From Prauserella flavalba (GTDB lineage Bacteria > Actinomycetota > Actinomycetes > Mycobacteriales > Pseudonocardiaceae): a stretch of 64,000 nucleotides of DNA. The notes under the pieces are model-generated. The model ran no database searches, had not been told where the DNA came from, and saw only the letters and a list, made by a program, of their open reading frames with translations. A program made the position numbers and the translations under genes. The DNA lies in assembly GCF_003202235.1 (NCBI RefSeq), contig NZ_MASU01000006.1:62001-126000 (forward strand), in the 5' to 3' direction. Shown piece by piece: positions 52,580-63,154 of this stretch (its first letter is position 1; each line of letters starts with the position of its first letter).

Positions 52580-54327
52580 TCCGGGGCAGGTTCCGCGTGC
52601 TGCTCGCGGTGTTCGCGTGTGTCGTGACCCTCGGCGGGTGCGCGGCCATTCCCGCGGAGTCGCAGCCGGAGGCCATCCCGCGCGAGCGGCTGGGCCAGCC
52701 GACCCAGGAGGTGCCGGAGCCGACGCCAGATCTCGACCCGCTGTCGGTGGTGCGTGAGTTCGTCCGCGCGAGCGCCCAGCCCACCAACGACCACGCGGCC
52801 GCGCGCGCCTATCTCTCGGGCAACACGCGCAGGGAGTGGAAGCCCGACCAGTCGCTGGCGATCATCGAGGACGAGTTCGGCACCGTCTACGGGCCGGGCA
52901 CCCAGCAGTCTCCCGACGCGGACGAACGGCTCGTGATGCTGCGCGGAAACTTCGTCGGCAGGCTCGGCTCGGACAGCGCGTTCATTCCCTCCGACGAGCC
53001 GGTGCAGGTGCCGGTGCGGTTGCGGCTGCAGGCCGACGGGCAGTGGCGCATCGTCGACCCGCCCGACAGCCTCCTGGTGACCTACAGCGACTTCAACGAC
53101 AGCTACTTCCGCGTGCCGGTGTACTTCTTCGCCCCCGACTCCAGCGCGCTCGTGCCCGACCTGCGCTACGTCGTCGCGCGGCCGCAGTCCGGCCTGCCCG
53201 CGCGGGTGATGGACCTGCTGCTCGCGGGGCCGTCGAACGGGCTGAGCGGCGCCGTGCGCAACCCGCTCGGCGAGTCGGCGACGCTCGAGAGCAACGTGAC
53301 GGGTGCGAACGACGGGGCTCTCGTGGTGCCGCTGACCGGCGTCGAGGAACAGAGCCTGCAGGACAAGGAGCTGATCGCCGCGCAGGTGGTCCGCTCGCTG
53401 CAGTACGTGACCACGAGCCGGATCAGGCTGCTCTCCGACGGCACGGCGCTCGTGCCGGGCCACATCGACTGGCGGCCGAGCGAGGTGCCCGCGTACGAGG
53501 CGCAGGCGTCACCCAGCTCGGAGCTGCCGGGGCTGATGGCGGTGGAGGGCGTGCTCCGCTCGCTGGGCACGGGCGCGCCGATCGACGGCCCCGCGGGCGA
53601 CGGCGCGTACAAGGTGGAGAGCGCGGCGCAGTCGATCACCGGCGACCAGCTCGCGGTGGTGGAGCGGGTCGGGCCCGCCGTGCGCCTGCGGGTCGGCGAC
53701 TACGGGGCCGAGGACCGGATCGTCGACCTGCCCGGCCTGACGATGACGCGGCCGAGCTGGCGGCCCGCGACGTCCAGCGGCGGCAAGTCCGGCGAGCTGT
53801 GGACCGTTGTCGACGGGTCCAACGTCGTGCGGGTGCTGCGGGGGCCCGACGGCAGATGGCTGCCTCAGTCGGTGAACGCCTCCGAGGTTCTCGCGGTCGG
53901 CCCCATCACGGGCCTGCGCCTGTCGAGGGACGGCTCGCGCGTGGCGATGATCGCGGGTGGGCACGTGGTGGTCGCGTCGGTGGTGCGGGCGCCCGACGGC
54001 TCGTCGGTGACCCTGCGCGCGCCGAGGATCCTGCAGGCAGGGGAGCTGCACAGCGTGGTGGACGTCGACTGGATCAGCCAGGACACGCTCATCGTGGCGA
54101 CGGCCTCCGACTCGATCCCGGTCGCCCGCGTGCCGGTCGACGGCTTGCGGCTCGACCAGTTCAACAGCTCCAACCTCACACCGCCGATGCGGGCCATCAC
54201 GGCGGCACCGGGCAGGCCGATCGTCGTGGCCGACGCGAGCGGGCTCTGGACGGCGAGCGACGTCGGTGACGTGTGGCGCCCGCACCCGCACACCCGGCCG
54301 GAGGCGAAGCCCTTCTATCCCGGCTGA
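52576..54327 (+). CDS. lpqB: MtrAB-associated lipoprotein LpqB
   Basis: A 583-residue lipoprotein, GTG start in an overlap with mtrB. The signal peptide is MIRGRFRVLLAVFACVVT with lipobox LGGC. Residues 40-170 are an N-terminal domain (LSVVREFVRASAQPTNDHAA). A GerMN-like domain follows (FRVPVYFFAPDSSALVPDLR, VMDLLLAGPSNGLSGAVRNP). The C-terminal half has repeated strands consistent with a propeller (VARVPVDGLRLDQF). In mycobacteria LpqB binds the MtrB extracellular domain and modulates signalling. Operon position and domain order support the same role here. Confidence 0.93.
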   Translation: MIRGRFRVLLAVFACVVTLGGCAAIPAESQPEAIPRERLGQPTQEVPEPTPDLDPLSVVREFVRASAQPTNDHAAARAYLSGNTRREWKPDQSLAIIEDEFGTVYGPGTQQSPDADERLVMLRGNFVGRLGSDSAFIPSDEPVQVPVRLRLQADGQWRIVDPPDSLLVTYSDFNDSYFRVPVYFFAPDSSALVPDLRYVVARPQSGLPARVMDLLLAGPSNGLSGAVRNPLGESATLESNVTGANDGALVVPLTGVEEQSLQDKELIAAQVVRSLQYVTTSRIRLLSDGTALVPGHIDWRPSEVPAYEAQASPSSELPGLMAVEGVLRSLGTGAPIDGPAGDGAYKVESAAQSITGDQLAVVERVGPAVRLRVGDYGAEDRIVDLPGLTMTRPSWRPATSSGGKSGELWTVVDGSNVVRVLRGPDGRWLPQSVNASEVLAVGPITGLRLSRDGSRVAMIAGGHVVVASVVRAPDGSSVTLRAPRILQAGELHSVVDVDWISQDTLIVATASDSIPVARVPVDGLRLDQFNSSNLTPPMRAITAAPGRPIVVADASGLWTASDVGDVWRPHPHTRPEAKPFYPG

Positions 54328-54363
54328 CCCGGAACTGTCGGTGGGAGACCGCATGCTGTCGGC

Positions 54364-55026
54364 GTGCTCACCCGGCGACTCTCCTCGATGGGCCTGGCCA
54401 CGCTCGACCTGCTGCTGCCCTCCACGTGCGCGGGCTGCGGGCGGCGCGGCTCCCCGTGCTGCCCCGGGTGCGCGGCCGTGTTCGGCACGCCCCGGCCCAG
54501 CGGTCAGGGCGGCTACGCGCTGGCCGCCTACGACGGCGTGGCCAGGCGGCTCGTGCTCGCTTACAAGGAGCGCGGGCGCCGCGACCTCGCCGCACCACTG
54601 GGGCGCCTGCTCGCCTGCGCCGTGCCGTACCTGCCCGGTGCGAGGCCGGACGAACACGGCACGTGGTGGCTCGTGCCGGTGCCCTCCCGCAGGTCGGCGG
54701 CCCGGGCGCGAGGCGGGCCGCACGTGCTGGGCCTGGCCCGGCGGTGCGCGGCCGTGCTCGCCGAGGGCGGGCACCCGTCGGCCGTGGCCCCCGCACTGGA
54801 GCTGGCGCCGGGGGCGCGGGACGCCGTCGGCCTCGCCCGCGCGCAGCGCGCCGCCAACCTGGAGGGCAGGCTGCGGCTGCGGCCCGCCGGAGCCCCGCCG
54901 GCGGGCGCTCCCGTCGTGCTGCTCGACGACGTCGTGACCACGGGGGCCACGCTCGCCGCCTCCCGCCGCGCACTGGCCCTCGCCGGGTACGACGTGACCG
55001 CGGCGCTCACCCTCACGGCGGCCTGA
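54364..55026 (+). CDS. ComF family phosphoribosyltransferase-like protein
   Basis: A 220-residue protein. The N-terminal double zinc knot is STCAGCGRRGSPCCPGCAAV. The PRTase core includes LVLAYKERGRRDLAAPLGRL, WWLVPVPSRRSAARARGGPH, and the PRPP-binding loop VVLLDDVVTTGATLAAS. ComF proteins take part in DNA uptake in competent bacteria; in actinobacteria the role is unproven. The order lpqB-comF-hpf-secA is the same as I remember in mycobacteria. It starts (GTG) 36 bp after lpqB. Confidence 0.9.
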   Translation: MLTRRLSSMGLATLDLLLPSTCAGCGRRGSPCCPGCAAVFGTPRPSGQGGYALAAYDGVARRLVLAYKERGRRDLAAPLGRLLACAVPYLPGARPDEHGTWWLVPVPSRRSAARARGGPHVLGLARRCAAVLAEGGHPSAVAPALELAPGARDAVGLARAQRAANLEGRLRLRPAGAPPAGAPVVLLDDVVTTGATLAASRRALALAGYDVTAALTLTAA

Positions 55027-55480
55027 TCGAAGAGCCTGTCGGAAAGTTTCACTCGATCGGGTGGGTGGGAACCCGGCGGCGCTGCCCGCGCGTTGGAGGG
55101 GTATGAGGCGGCCCGCTGTCACCCCGACGCAGGCAGGTGTGAGCCGCGTGCGCCTGGGGGATGCCCGCAGGGGCGGCGCGCTGCTCCGAACGGGGTCCGC
55201 GCGAGCCCGGAACTCCGTGCGTCCATTGCGGATCGTGACCGCCACTCACCGTTCGACGTCCCCCGCCTCGGGGGCTGTTGTAAGTGCGACAAGCGGGCTA
55301 ACGTGCTCCGCTAACAGCTATCCCGGCACGCAGGGAGGTGACGAGCCGATGCCCCTAGCGCCGGAGGAGCCCTGAAGTTCTCGGGAGCGCGCACGAGGAG
55401 TCGTGCCGGCGTGATCCCTTGTCCCCCCGGCGCTTTTCGTCCAGAAGGTAACTCGCCGCAATCAGCGAGGGAGGTCGTGT
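55027..55480 (+). promoter_or_regulatory. 454-bp hpf leader region with short ORF and hairpins
   Basis: The first 240 bases show nothing recognisable. GGAGGTGA (55334-55341), fully complementary to the 16S rRNA tail, precedes an ATG at 55349 by 7 bases. The resulting ORF encodes MPLAPEEP and stops at 55375. It is followed by a hairpin GCACGA-GGAG-TCGTGC (55391-55406) and a weaker stem GCCGG/CCGGC (55405-55409 with 55427-55431) ending in TTTT at 55434-55437. The hpf start has its own GGGAGGT 5 bases upstream. Translation-coupled attenuation of hpf is a hypothesis. Confidence 0.45.
55349..55375 (+). CDS. Possible 8-aa leader peptide upstream of hpf
   Basis: ATG CCC CTA GCG CCG GAG GAG CCC TGA, encoding MPLAPEEP, placed 7 bases after a perfect GGAGGTGA. 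A ribosome-binding site this strong on such a short frame is unlikely by chance, but no homologue can be checked here. Three of eight residues are proline and two are consecutive glutamates, codons that slow ribosomes, as expected of a regulatory peptide. Confidence 0.4.
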   Translation: MPLAPEEP

Positions 55481-56176
55481 ATGGACATCGTCGTCAAGGG
55501 TCGCAACGTGGAGGTGCCTGAGCACTACCGGCTCCATGTCAGCGAGAAACTGGCGCGGCTGGAGCGTTACGACAGGAAAGTGATCCGGTACGACGTGGAG
55601 CTCTTCCACGAGCCGAACCGGCGGCAGTCCAAGAACTGCCAGCGCGTGGAGATCACCGGCAAGGGCAAGGGCCCTGCCGTCCGGTCCGCGGCCTCTGCGG
55701 GCGACTTCTACGCCGCGCTCGACTCCGCCATCAGCAAGCTCGAGAACCGGCTGCGCCGCATGCACGACCGGCGACGGATCCACTACGGTCGCCGCTCCCC
55801 GGAGTCCGTCGCGGAGGCCACGTCCGCGGCCGCGATGGCCGGAGGCCCCGGCGGTCCCACCACGAGCGGGCGGCGTTCGGCCGCGACCGCCGTGATGGAG
55901 GCGCCCGCCGAGTCCGCGGCGCCCACGACGGCCATGTCCGCCGAGGAGATCGAGCTCCCCGAACAGCGCTGGGACGACGGTGTGGCCGACTACGAACCCG
56001 GCCGTATCGTGCGCGAGAAGCAACATTCCGCGGAACCCATGAGCGTCGACCAGGCCCTTTACCAAATGGAGCTGGTCGGGCACGACTTCTACCTCTTCAA
56101 CTGCTCCGACACCGGCAAGCCGAGTGTCGTCTACCGCAGGAAGGGCTTCGACTACGGCGTGATCCGCCTGGGCTGA
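55481..56176 (+). CDS. hpf: Ribosome hibernation promoting factor, long form
   Basis: A 231-residue protein. Residues 1-105 are the HPF/YfiA beta-alpha-beta domain (MDIVVKGRNVEVPEHYRLHV, NCQRVEITGKGKGPAVRSAA, YAALDSAISKLENRLRRMHD). An Ala/Thr/Glu-rich linker follows, and the C-terminal dimerisation domain ends with SVDQALYQMELVGHDFYLF and SVVYRRKGFDYGVIRLG. The long form joins two 70S ribosomes into 100S particles in stationary phase. It lies between comF and secA, and is preceded by an unusual leader region and followed by a perfect terminator-like hairpin. Confidence 0.96.
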   Translation: MDIVVKGRNVEVPEHYRLHVSEKLARLERYDRKVIRYDVELFHEPNRRQSKNCQRVEITGKGKGPAVRSAASAGDFYAALDSAISKLENRLRRMHDRRRIHYGRRSPESVAEATSAAAMAGGPGGPTTSGRRSAATAVMEAPAESAAPTTAMSAEEIELPEQRWDDGVADYEPGRIVREKQHSAEPMSVDQALYQMELVGHDFYLFNCSDTGKPSVVYRRKGFDYGVIRLG

Positions 56177-56203
56177 CCGTCCGTCAGTTCCTCGACCATT
56201 CCA

Positions 56204-56242
56204 GCCGACGGCCCGTGCGCACCCCGCGCACGGGCCGTCGGC
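56204..56242 (+). terminator. Perfect 17-bp hairpin after hpf
   Basis: GCCGACGGCCCGTGCGC (56204-56220) and GCGCACGGGCCGTCGGC (56226-56242) pair without mismatch around the loop ACCCC. It starts 27 bases after the hpf stop. There is no U-tract, in line with actinobacterial terminators. The remaining 177 bases before secA should hold the secA promoter. Confidence 0.85.
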
Positions 56243-56419
56243 CTGCGCGGACGCCGGCGGCGTGTGGTGCCCGTTCGCGACGCCGTGTGCACGCGGGTCC
56301 CGAGATTCCCTACGATGGGGAGTACTGCGTGGTCCCAGGGCCGCGCGTGCCAAGCTGCCCGGCACCCGCTGGGGTGCTGCGACGACGACCACCGGATACA
56401 GCTAGCGAGGTCGACCCGG

Positions 56420-59289
<2,870 letters not shown>

Positions 59290-59293
<4 letters not shown>

Positions 59294-59482
59294 GGCGTGT
59301 CTGACAATCCCGTTGCCGGCTGCGCGGGGCCGGCGCGGCGCTCGGTTCGTGCGGGGCACCCGCGCCCGGGGCATGCGTTGTCGGAAAGCCCGAGTACGAC
59401 CGGTACGAGGGCTTCCCTCCGCCTTGCGAGCCACCACGCTGATCCCCGCTCGCACGGCAAAGGATTGTCAGACACGACCTAG
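59290..59482. mobile_element. MITE-like element (185 bp) with CTAG target duplication
   Basis: Terminal inverted repeats GGCGTGTCTGACAATCC (59294-59310) and GGATTGTCAGACACGAC (59462-59478) match at 16 of 17 positions. CTAG flanks both sides (59290-59293 and 59479-59482), as expected for a 4-bp duplication. The 185-bp interior has no gene; an inner inverted repeat AAGCCC/GGGCTT with GTAC on both sides lies near 59386-59424. Termini and CTAG target suggest an IS5-group transposase. Removing it with one CTAG would restore secA-TAG-GCCGG without change to the protein. Confidence 0.8.
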
Positions 59483-59497
59483 GCCGGTGAGGCACCG

Positions 59498-59538
59498 GGG
59501 TCCGGCCCGCGTCGCGGGGTGCTATGCGGGCCGGACCC
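59498..59538. terminator. Bidirectional hairpin between secA and the Rv3235-like gene
   Basis: GGGTCCGGCCCGC (59498-59510) pairs with GCGGGCCGGACCC (59526-59538) around a 15-base loop, followed by TTTCC on the plus strand. Before the MITE-like insertion it would have begun 16 bases after the secA stop. On the minus strand it starts 9 bases after the stop of the convergent gene. Confidence 0.75.
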
Positions 59539-59546
59539 TTTCCGCG

Positions 59547-60035
59547 CTACCGCGGTCCGAGGCTGCCGGGCTCCAGCACGGTGAACGACGTGCAGCGCCA
59601 GTTGCCGCGGCGATGCTCGAACCTGGCCGTCACGGCCAGTACGCGTTCCCCGGTGTCGGCGGTGCCGCACACCTCCACCACGCTCTCCGCGGGCCTGCAC
59701 GTGTACACCTTGTGCAACGTGTAGCGCGGCCCGGTAAGGCGGGCGCGCTCACGCATTCTCCGTTGCAGCGCAGGCGTAAGCCACTGTCCGAGTTGGACCG
59801 CGGGTCTGCGGCCGGCGTGGACCTCCAGCATCGCGGCCAGCACGCGATGCAGCTGCCGCCGTTCGAGCAACGGCCGTGGCCGCCCGCCCGCGCGCTGCGC
59901 GGGGATGTCCGAGAGCAGGTCGTCGAGCGTGAGCTGCCCCTCCGGCAACCCGGCGCTCGGCGGTGCGTCCCGGCCTTTCCCCGGCTCGTACGGATTGAGC
60001 GGTAACAGTCCCCGCAAAGGCGACTGCGTAATCAT
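59547..60035 (-). CDS. Rv3235 family protein
   Basis: A 162-residue protein from the ATG at 60035, preceded by GGGGG 5 bases upstream. The N-terminal half is Pro/Arg-rich (MITQSPLRGLLPLNPYEPGK). The C-terminal 100 residues form the conserved part: LERRQLHRVLAAMLEVHAGR, PAVQLGQWLTPALQRRMRER, VEVCGTADTGERVLAVTARF and RRGNWRCTSFTVLEPG. This matches the actinobacterial family found near secA; function is unknown. The compact alpha/beta C-terminus resembles a small NTF2-like domain, a guess only. It is divergent from the HAD gene and convergent with secA. Confidence 0.75.
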   Translation of the reverse strand: MITQSPLRGLLPLNPYEPGKGRDAPPSAGLPEGQLTLDDLLSDIPAQRAGGRPRPLLERRQLHRVLAAMLEVHAGRRPAVQLGQWLTPALQRRMRERARLTGPRYTLHKVYTCRPAESVVEVCGTADTGERVLAVTARFEHRRGNWRCTSFTVLEPGSLGPR

Positions 60036-60156
60036 ACTTACCCCCTGGATTTCGGTGAAACGGTAATGCGGGACGGCCCCTCGGCCACCCTGTGGAAATA
60101 GAGGTGGAAAAACCGCGATTCGACTCAAAAATCGCCCGAGGTGGTGAAAGAGGCGA

Positions 60157-60170
60157 TTCCGGTACCGGAA
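60157..60170. promoter_or_regulatory. 14-bp perfect palindrome in a divergent promoter region
   Basis: TTCCGGTACCGGAA is a perfect palindrome midway in the 242-bp region between the Rv3235-like gene (-) and the HAD gene (+), within a locally AT-richer stretch. A nearby AATCGCC/GGCGATT pair (about 60129-60158) could add a second dyad. It may be a regulator-binding site; no cognate regulator is encoded next to it. Confidence 0.35.
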
Positions 60171-60277
60171 CGCGGCGCGATGCGCTACGGAGGAATGCGG
60201 GCGAAAATTCAACGATCGCCGCTCGGTAGTGTGGCTCGTGGCGCCAACGGAATTGTCACGGCAGCCGAGGAAGGCCG

Positions 60278-60688
60278 GTGGAGCGGATGCTGCGGGGAAT
60301 CGTCCTGGACTACGCGGGCGTGCTGACCGACGTGGACGGCACGCGGCTGCTGGACGTGCTCGACACCGCCCGTGACCAGGGTGTCCGCACGGCGCTGCTG
60401 TCGAACGCCGCCGGTGGCGGAGCCGTGCGACGGCGGCTCGCGGGCTGGTTCGACGCGCTGGTCTTCTCCGGGGAGGTGGGCGTCGCCAAACCGGCCGAGG
60501 AGGTCTTCCGCCTGACGGCCGACCGCCTCGCCGTGCCCGTCTCGGCGTGCGTGATGGTGGACGACTCGGCGGTGAACGTGGCGGGCGCGGTGGCCGCGGG
60601 CATGGTCGGTGTGCACCACACCTCGGTGGCCGACACCCTGTCTGAGCTGGGCGCTCTCTTTCCCGGCATCGTGAGCGAGAACGCCTGA
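60278..60688 (+). CDS. HAD-superfamily hydrolase-like protein
   Basis: A 136-residue minimal HAD-IA protein. Motif I is GIVLDYAGVLTDVDG, so the first Asp is present but the second (normally DxD) is Ala. Motif II is TALLSNAAGGG (Ser/Asn), motif III Lys is in VGVAKPAEEVFRLTADRL, and motif IV is ACVMVDDSAVNVAGAVAAG. There is no cap domain. Loss of the second Asp often changes or removes phosphatase activity. The GTG start has AGGAAGG 3 bases upstream. It is possibly the first gene of the ESX-associated operon, whose next gene begins 63 bp later. Confidence 0.78.
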   Translation: MERMLRGIVLDYAGVLTDVDGTRLLDVLDTARDQGVRTALLSNAAGGGAVRRRLAGWFDALVFSGEVGVAKPAEEVFRLTADRLAVPVSACVMVDDSAVNVAGAVAAGMVGVHHTSVADTLSELGALFPGIVSENA

Positions 60689-60751
60689 CGGGGGCCAGTG
60701 CGTTCGGCTACGCTCGTGTACCGGATGGTCACGCGCAGCTTGGAGATGGGG

Positions 60752-61198
60752 ATGGCCGAAGAGTTCTCGGCGGAGAAGGGCCTCGACGACGTGTTCGCGC
60801 GCGCCGGAAGCGCGCTCGCGGACGTCCAGAAGGTGTACGGCACCCAGAACTGGGTTCAGACGGCGGTCGACGTGACGGCCGGCAAGTGGACCTTCGACGC
60901 GGAGCAGATCGACGCCGTGATCGGCCAATGGGAGGACCTGCTCGAGGACCTCACGAATGACCAGACGGCGATCAGGCTCATGATCGACAGGGCGACGCCG
61001 CCTTCGAGGGACGATCCAAGCAGCAACTTCGTCGACGGAATCCGCGACGGTGTCAGGTCGCTGGAAGACTCGAACCTGTCCATGATCGCCTACGTCGAGG
61101 ACTTCCTCGGCCGGCTTCGTGAGGCGAAGACGAAGATCGGGACCACCGAGGAGACCAACGCGGCTCCGATGCAGGCGGCGACGGGACAGTCGAACTGA
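60752..61198 (+). CDS. Helical protein of an ESX-associated operon
   Basis: A 148-residue protein from the ATG at 60752; the GGAG at 60742-60745 favours it over the ATG at 60746. It is almost all helical and acidic. TAGKWTFDAEQIDAVIGQWE is typical of the WXG100-like or DUF-type proteins encoded beside DUF3558 lipoproteins in Pseudonocardiaceae. A second helix segment (DGIRDGVRSLEDSNLSMIAY) and a disordered C-terminus follow. No signal peptide is present. It may be a type VII substrate or chaperone partner, an inference from neighbours. The stop overlaps the lipoprotein start by one base. Confidence 0.6.
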   Translation: MAEEFSAEKGLDDVFARAGSALADVQKVYGTQNWVQTAVDVTAGKWTFDAEQIDAVIGQWEDLLEDLTNDQTAIRLMIDRATPPSRDDPSSNFVDGIRDGVRSLEDSNLSMIAYVEDFLGRLREAKTKIGTTEETNAAPMQAATGQSN

Positions 61199-61845
61199 TG
61201 ACCTCTGCACGACACGTGCCGCGCGTGACAGCTGCGGTGTTGCTGGCCGGCCTGCTCGCGTCGGGTTGTGCGACCGAGGAGCCCGGGACGCCCACTCCCT
61301 CGTCACCGACCTCGAACGGCGAGAGTGGCACTTCGGCCGCCGGTGCGGATGTGCCGCCGGTCGCGAACCCGTTGGACGCCTCGGCGTATCTCGACCGCCC
61401 GTGCGATCTCGTTCCGCAGAACGTCATGGACGGGCTTTCCTACACCGAGCCCGGGAACGCGCTCACCGCTGAGGAGAACAGCACCGCCGCACTGTCCGGA
61501 CCCGGTTGCGGCTGGAACGTTCGCGGGCGTGGGCAATCGGTCGTCGTCGGTATCCAGACCGGGAACCAACAGGACGGCATCGGCGGACTCCAAGGGATCT
61601 ACGACGCCTACCAGGACGGGCAGTTCGAGTACTACGAGCCGACCACGGTCGGCGATTACCCCGCGGCCTTCAGCGACATCTCGGACAAGCGTGACCGCGG
61701 AAGCTGCGCGATGTACGTCGGCATAGCCGATGACCTGACCTACTCCGTCTACGCCGGGCCCTACACGGATGACCCGGACGAAGCCTGTCCGGTCGCTGAG
61801 CAGGTGGCCGGCGCGGTGATCGACACGTTGAAGGGGGGCGCGTGA
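61198..61845 (+). CDS. DUF3558-type lipoprotein
   Basis: A 215-residue lipoprotein. The signal peptide MTSARHVPRVTAAVLLAGLL and lipobox LASGC are followed by a Thr/Ser/Pro-rich linker. The conserved domain has the disulfide pattern of the family: a first Cys in YLDRPCDLVPQNVM, a second in LSGPGCGWNVRG, and later SCAMYVGIADDLTYSVY and DEACPVAEQVAGAVID. DUF3558 lipoproteins are widespread in actinobacteria, without known function. It is followed after 1 base by the PPE-like gene, so co-expression with the ESX-type proteins is likely. Confidence 0.82.
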   Translation: MTSARHVPRVTAAVLLAGLLASGCATEEPGTPTPSSPTSNGESGTSAAGADVPPVANPLDASAYLDRPCDLVPQNVMDGLSYTEPGNALTAEENSTAALSGPGCGWNVRGRGQSVVVGIQTGNQQDGIGGLQGIYDAYQDGQFEYYEPTTVGDYPAAFSDISDKRDRGSCAMYVGIADDLTYSVYAGPYTDDPDEACPVAEQVAGAVIDTLKGGA

Positions 61846-61846
61846 C

Positions 61847-63154
61847 ATGGGTGGCCTGAGTGGTGAGCAGGTCTTCGACAACTTCAAGCAGGGCGAGGGC
61901 ACGTCGTCGTTGCAGTTGATCGCGACCGAGTTGCTCAAGCTGCAGAAGACCTACGGCAAGCGCGCGGAGGCGATCGAGGGCATCCAGCGGTCCATGGAGT
62001 CGGCATGGAGCGGGGACGCCGGCACCCGGGCGAGGCAGGGGGCCGGGCCGCTGATGCCCGCACTCGAGGAGTCCGCGCGGAACATGGACAGCACGGTCGG
62101 CTCGATGAAGACACAGGCCGGCGACTGGCACACCGCGGCCAACTCCGTCGAACCCGTGCCGCCGTTGCCCGAGAAGCCGAACCCCTGGACCACCGGGTTG
62201 AAGGCCGCCATTCCCGTCGCGGGACCCTTCATGGCCTCCAGTGACCTGCGGTCGTACCAGGACGGCGTCGAGGCCCACAACCGCGCGGCTCAGCACAACG
62301 TCGACGTGATGTCGGCGTACTCGAACCAGACGAGCAGCAACTCGAACTTCCCCCGCACCTATGGCGTGCTCGAGCCGGGTTCGTCGCCGATCTCGGTCGC
62401 CTCCAGCTCCACGCCCAGCGCGATCTCCGGTGACCTGCACTCCGACGTCACGCGCAGCTCCACGGTCTCCGCGCCCGCCGGGACCGGTACCCCTGTCACG
62501 AGCGGGCCGATGACCAGTGCCGTGCCGCAGGTCGGTTCGCCCGTGTCGACCGGGGCGGGCACACCCACCACCACGCCGGGGCCGATCACCTCCGGCCCGG
62601 CCGGGTCGACCGGTCCCACCGGGCCGACCACGGGGCTCGCCGCCGCCGGGCCGGTGACTCCGCCGCCGGGGTCGTCCTCCGGCGACCGGGCGCGGCCCGG
62701 GTCCACGCCTCCTGGGCGCAGCACGTTCGGTACCACCAACCCCACGAAGCCGGGCGCTCCCCGCGGGCTCAGCGAGCGGGCGGGCAGCAGGCTCTACAGC
62801 CCCGGTGGCGGTTCCAGCGGAGGAACCGTCGGTCGCGGCGGAGCCGGTGGCGTCGGCGGCGTGGGTAGTGGCGGGTCCGCCGGTGACGCGGCCTCCCGCG
62901 CACTCGGTGCCGGCAAGGGCACCGGTGCCGGGTTGCCCGGTGGTGCCGCGTCCGCCGCCGAGTCAGCCGCCGCGCGCAGCGCCGCGGGCACCAGGGGCGC
63001 CGGCATGGGTGCGATGGGCGCGGCCGGCGCCGGCGGGGCGAGGCGCGAGGAGGACGAGGAGCACCAGCGCGCCGCCTACCTGCAGGAGAACGACCCCGAC
63101 GAGGTGTTCATCGGTGACCTCGGCAAGACCACGCCGCCGGTGATCGGGGAGTGA
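61847..63154 (+). CDS. PPE/WXG-like protein with Gly/Pro-rich C-terminus
   Basis: A 435-residue protein. Residues 1-165 are helical: LIATELLKLQKTYGKRAEAI and SMESAWSGDAGTRARQGAGP contain the W-x-G turn that joins the two long helices of WXG100/PPE proteins. The rest is disordered and low-complexity: Thr/Pro/Gly blocks around 200-330, Gly-rich GGGSSGGTVGRGGAGGVGGV near 325-345, and an acidic end (REEDEEHQRAAYLQENDPDE). No signal peptide is seen, as expected for type VII (ESX) substrates. The stop overlaps the EspG gene start (GTGA), strongly suggesting a substrate-chaperone pair. Confidence 0.75.
   Translation: MGGLSGEQVFDNFKQGEGTSSLQLIATELLKLQKTYGKRAEAIEGIQRSMESAWSGDAGTRARQGAGPLMPALEESARNMDSTVGSMKTQAGDWHTAANSVEPVPPLPEKPNPWTTGLKAAIPVAGPFMASSDLRSYQDGVEAHNRAAQHNVDVMSAYSNQTSSNSNFPRTYGVLEPGSSPISVASSSTPSAISGDLHSDVTRSSTVSAPAGTGTPVTSGPMTSAVPQVGSPVSTGAGTPTTTPGPITSGPAGSTGPTGPTTGLAAAGPVTPPPGSSSGDRARPGSTPPGRSTFGTTNPTKPGAPRGLSERAGSRLYSPGGGSSGGTVGRGGAGGVGGVGSGGSAGDAASRALGAGKGTGAGLPGGAASAAESAAARSAAGTRGAGMGAMGAAGAGGARREEDEEHQRAAYLQENDPDEVFIGDLGKTTPPVIGE

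Noticed and set aside
55061-55348. A longer open frame running into the short leader ORF upstream of hpf.
   Set aside because: Arg/Ala-rich with no motif; the strong ribosome-binding site is at 55334-55341, directly before the internal ATG.
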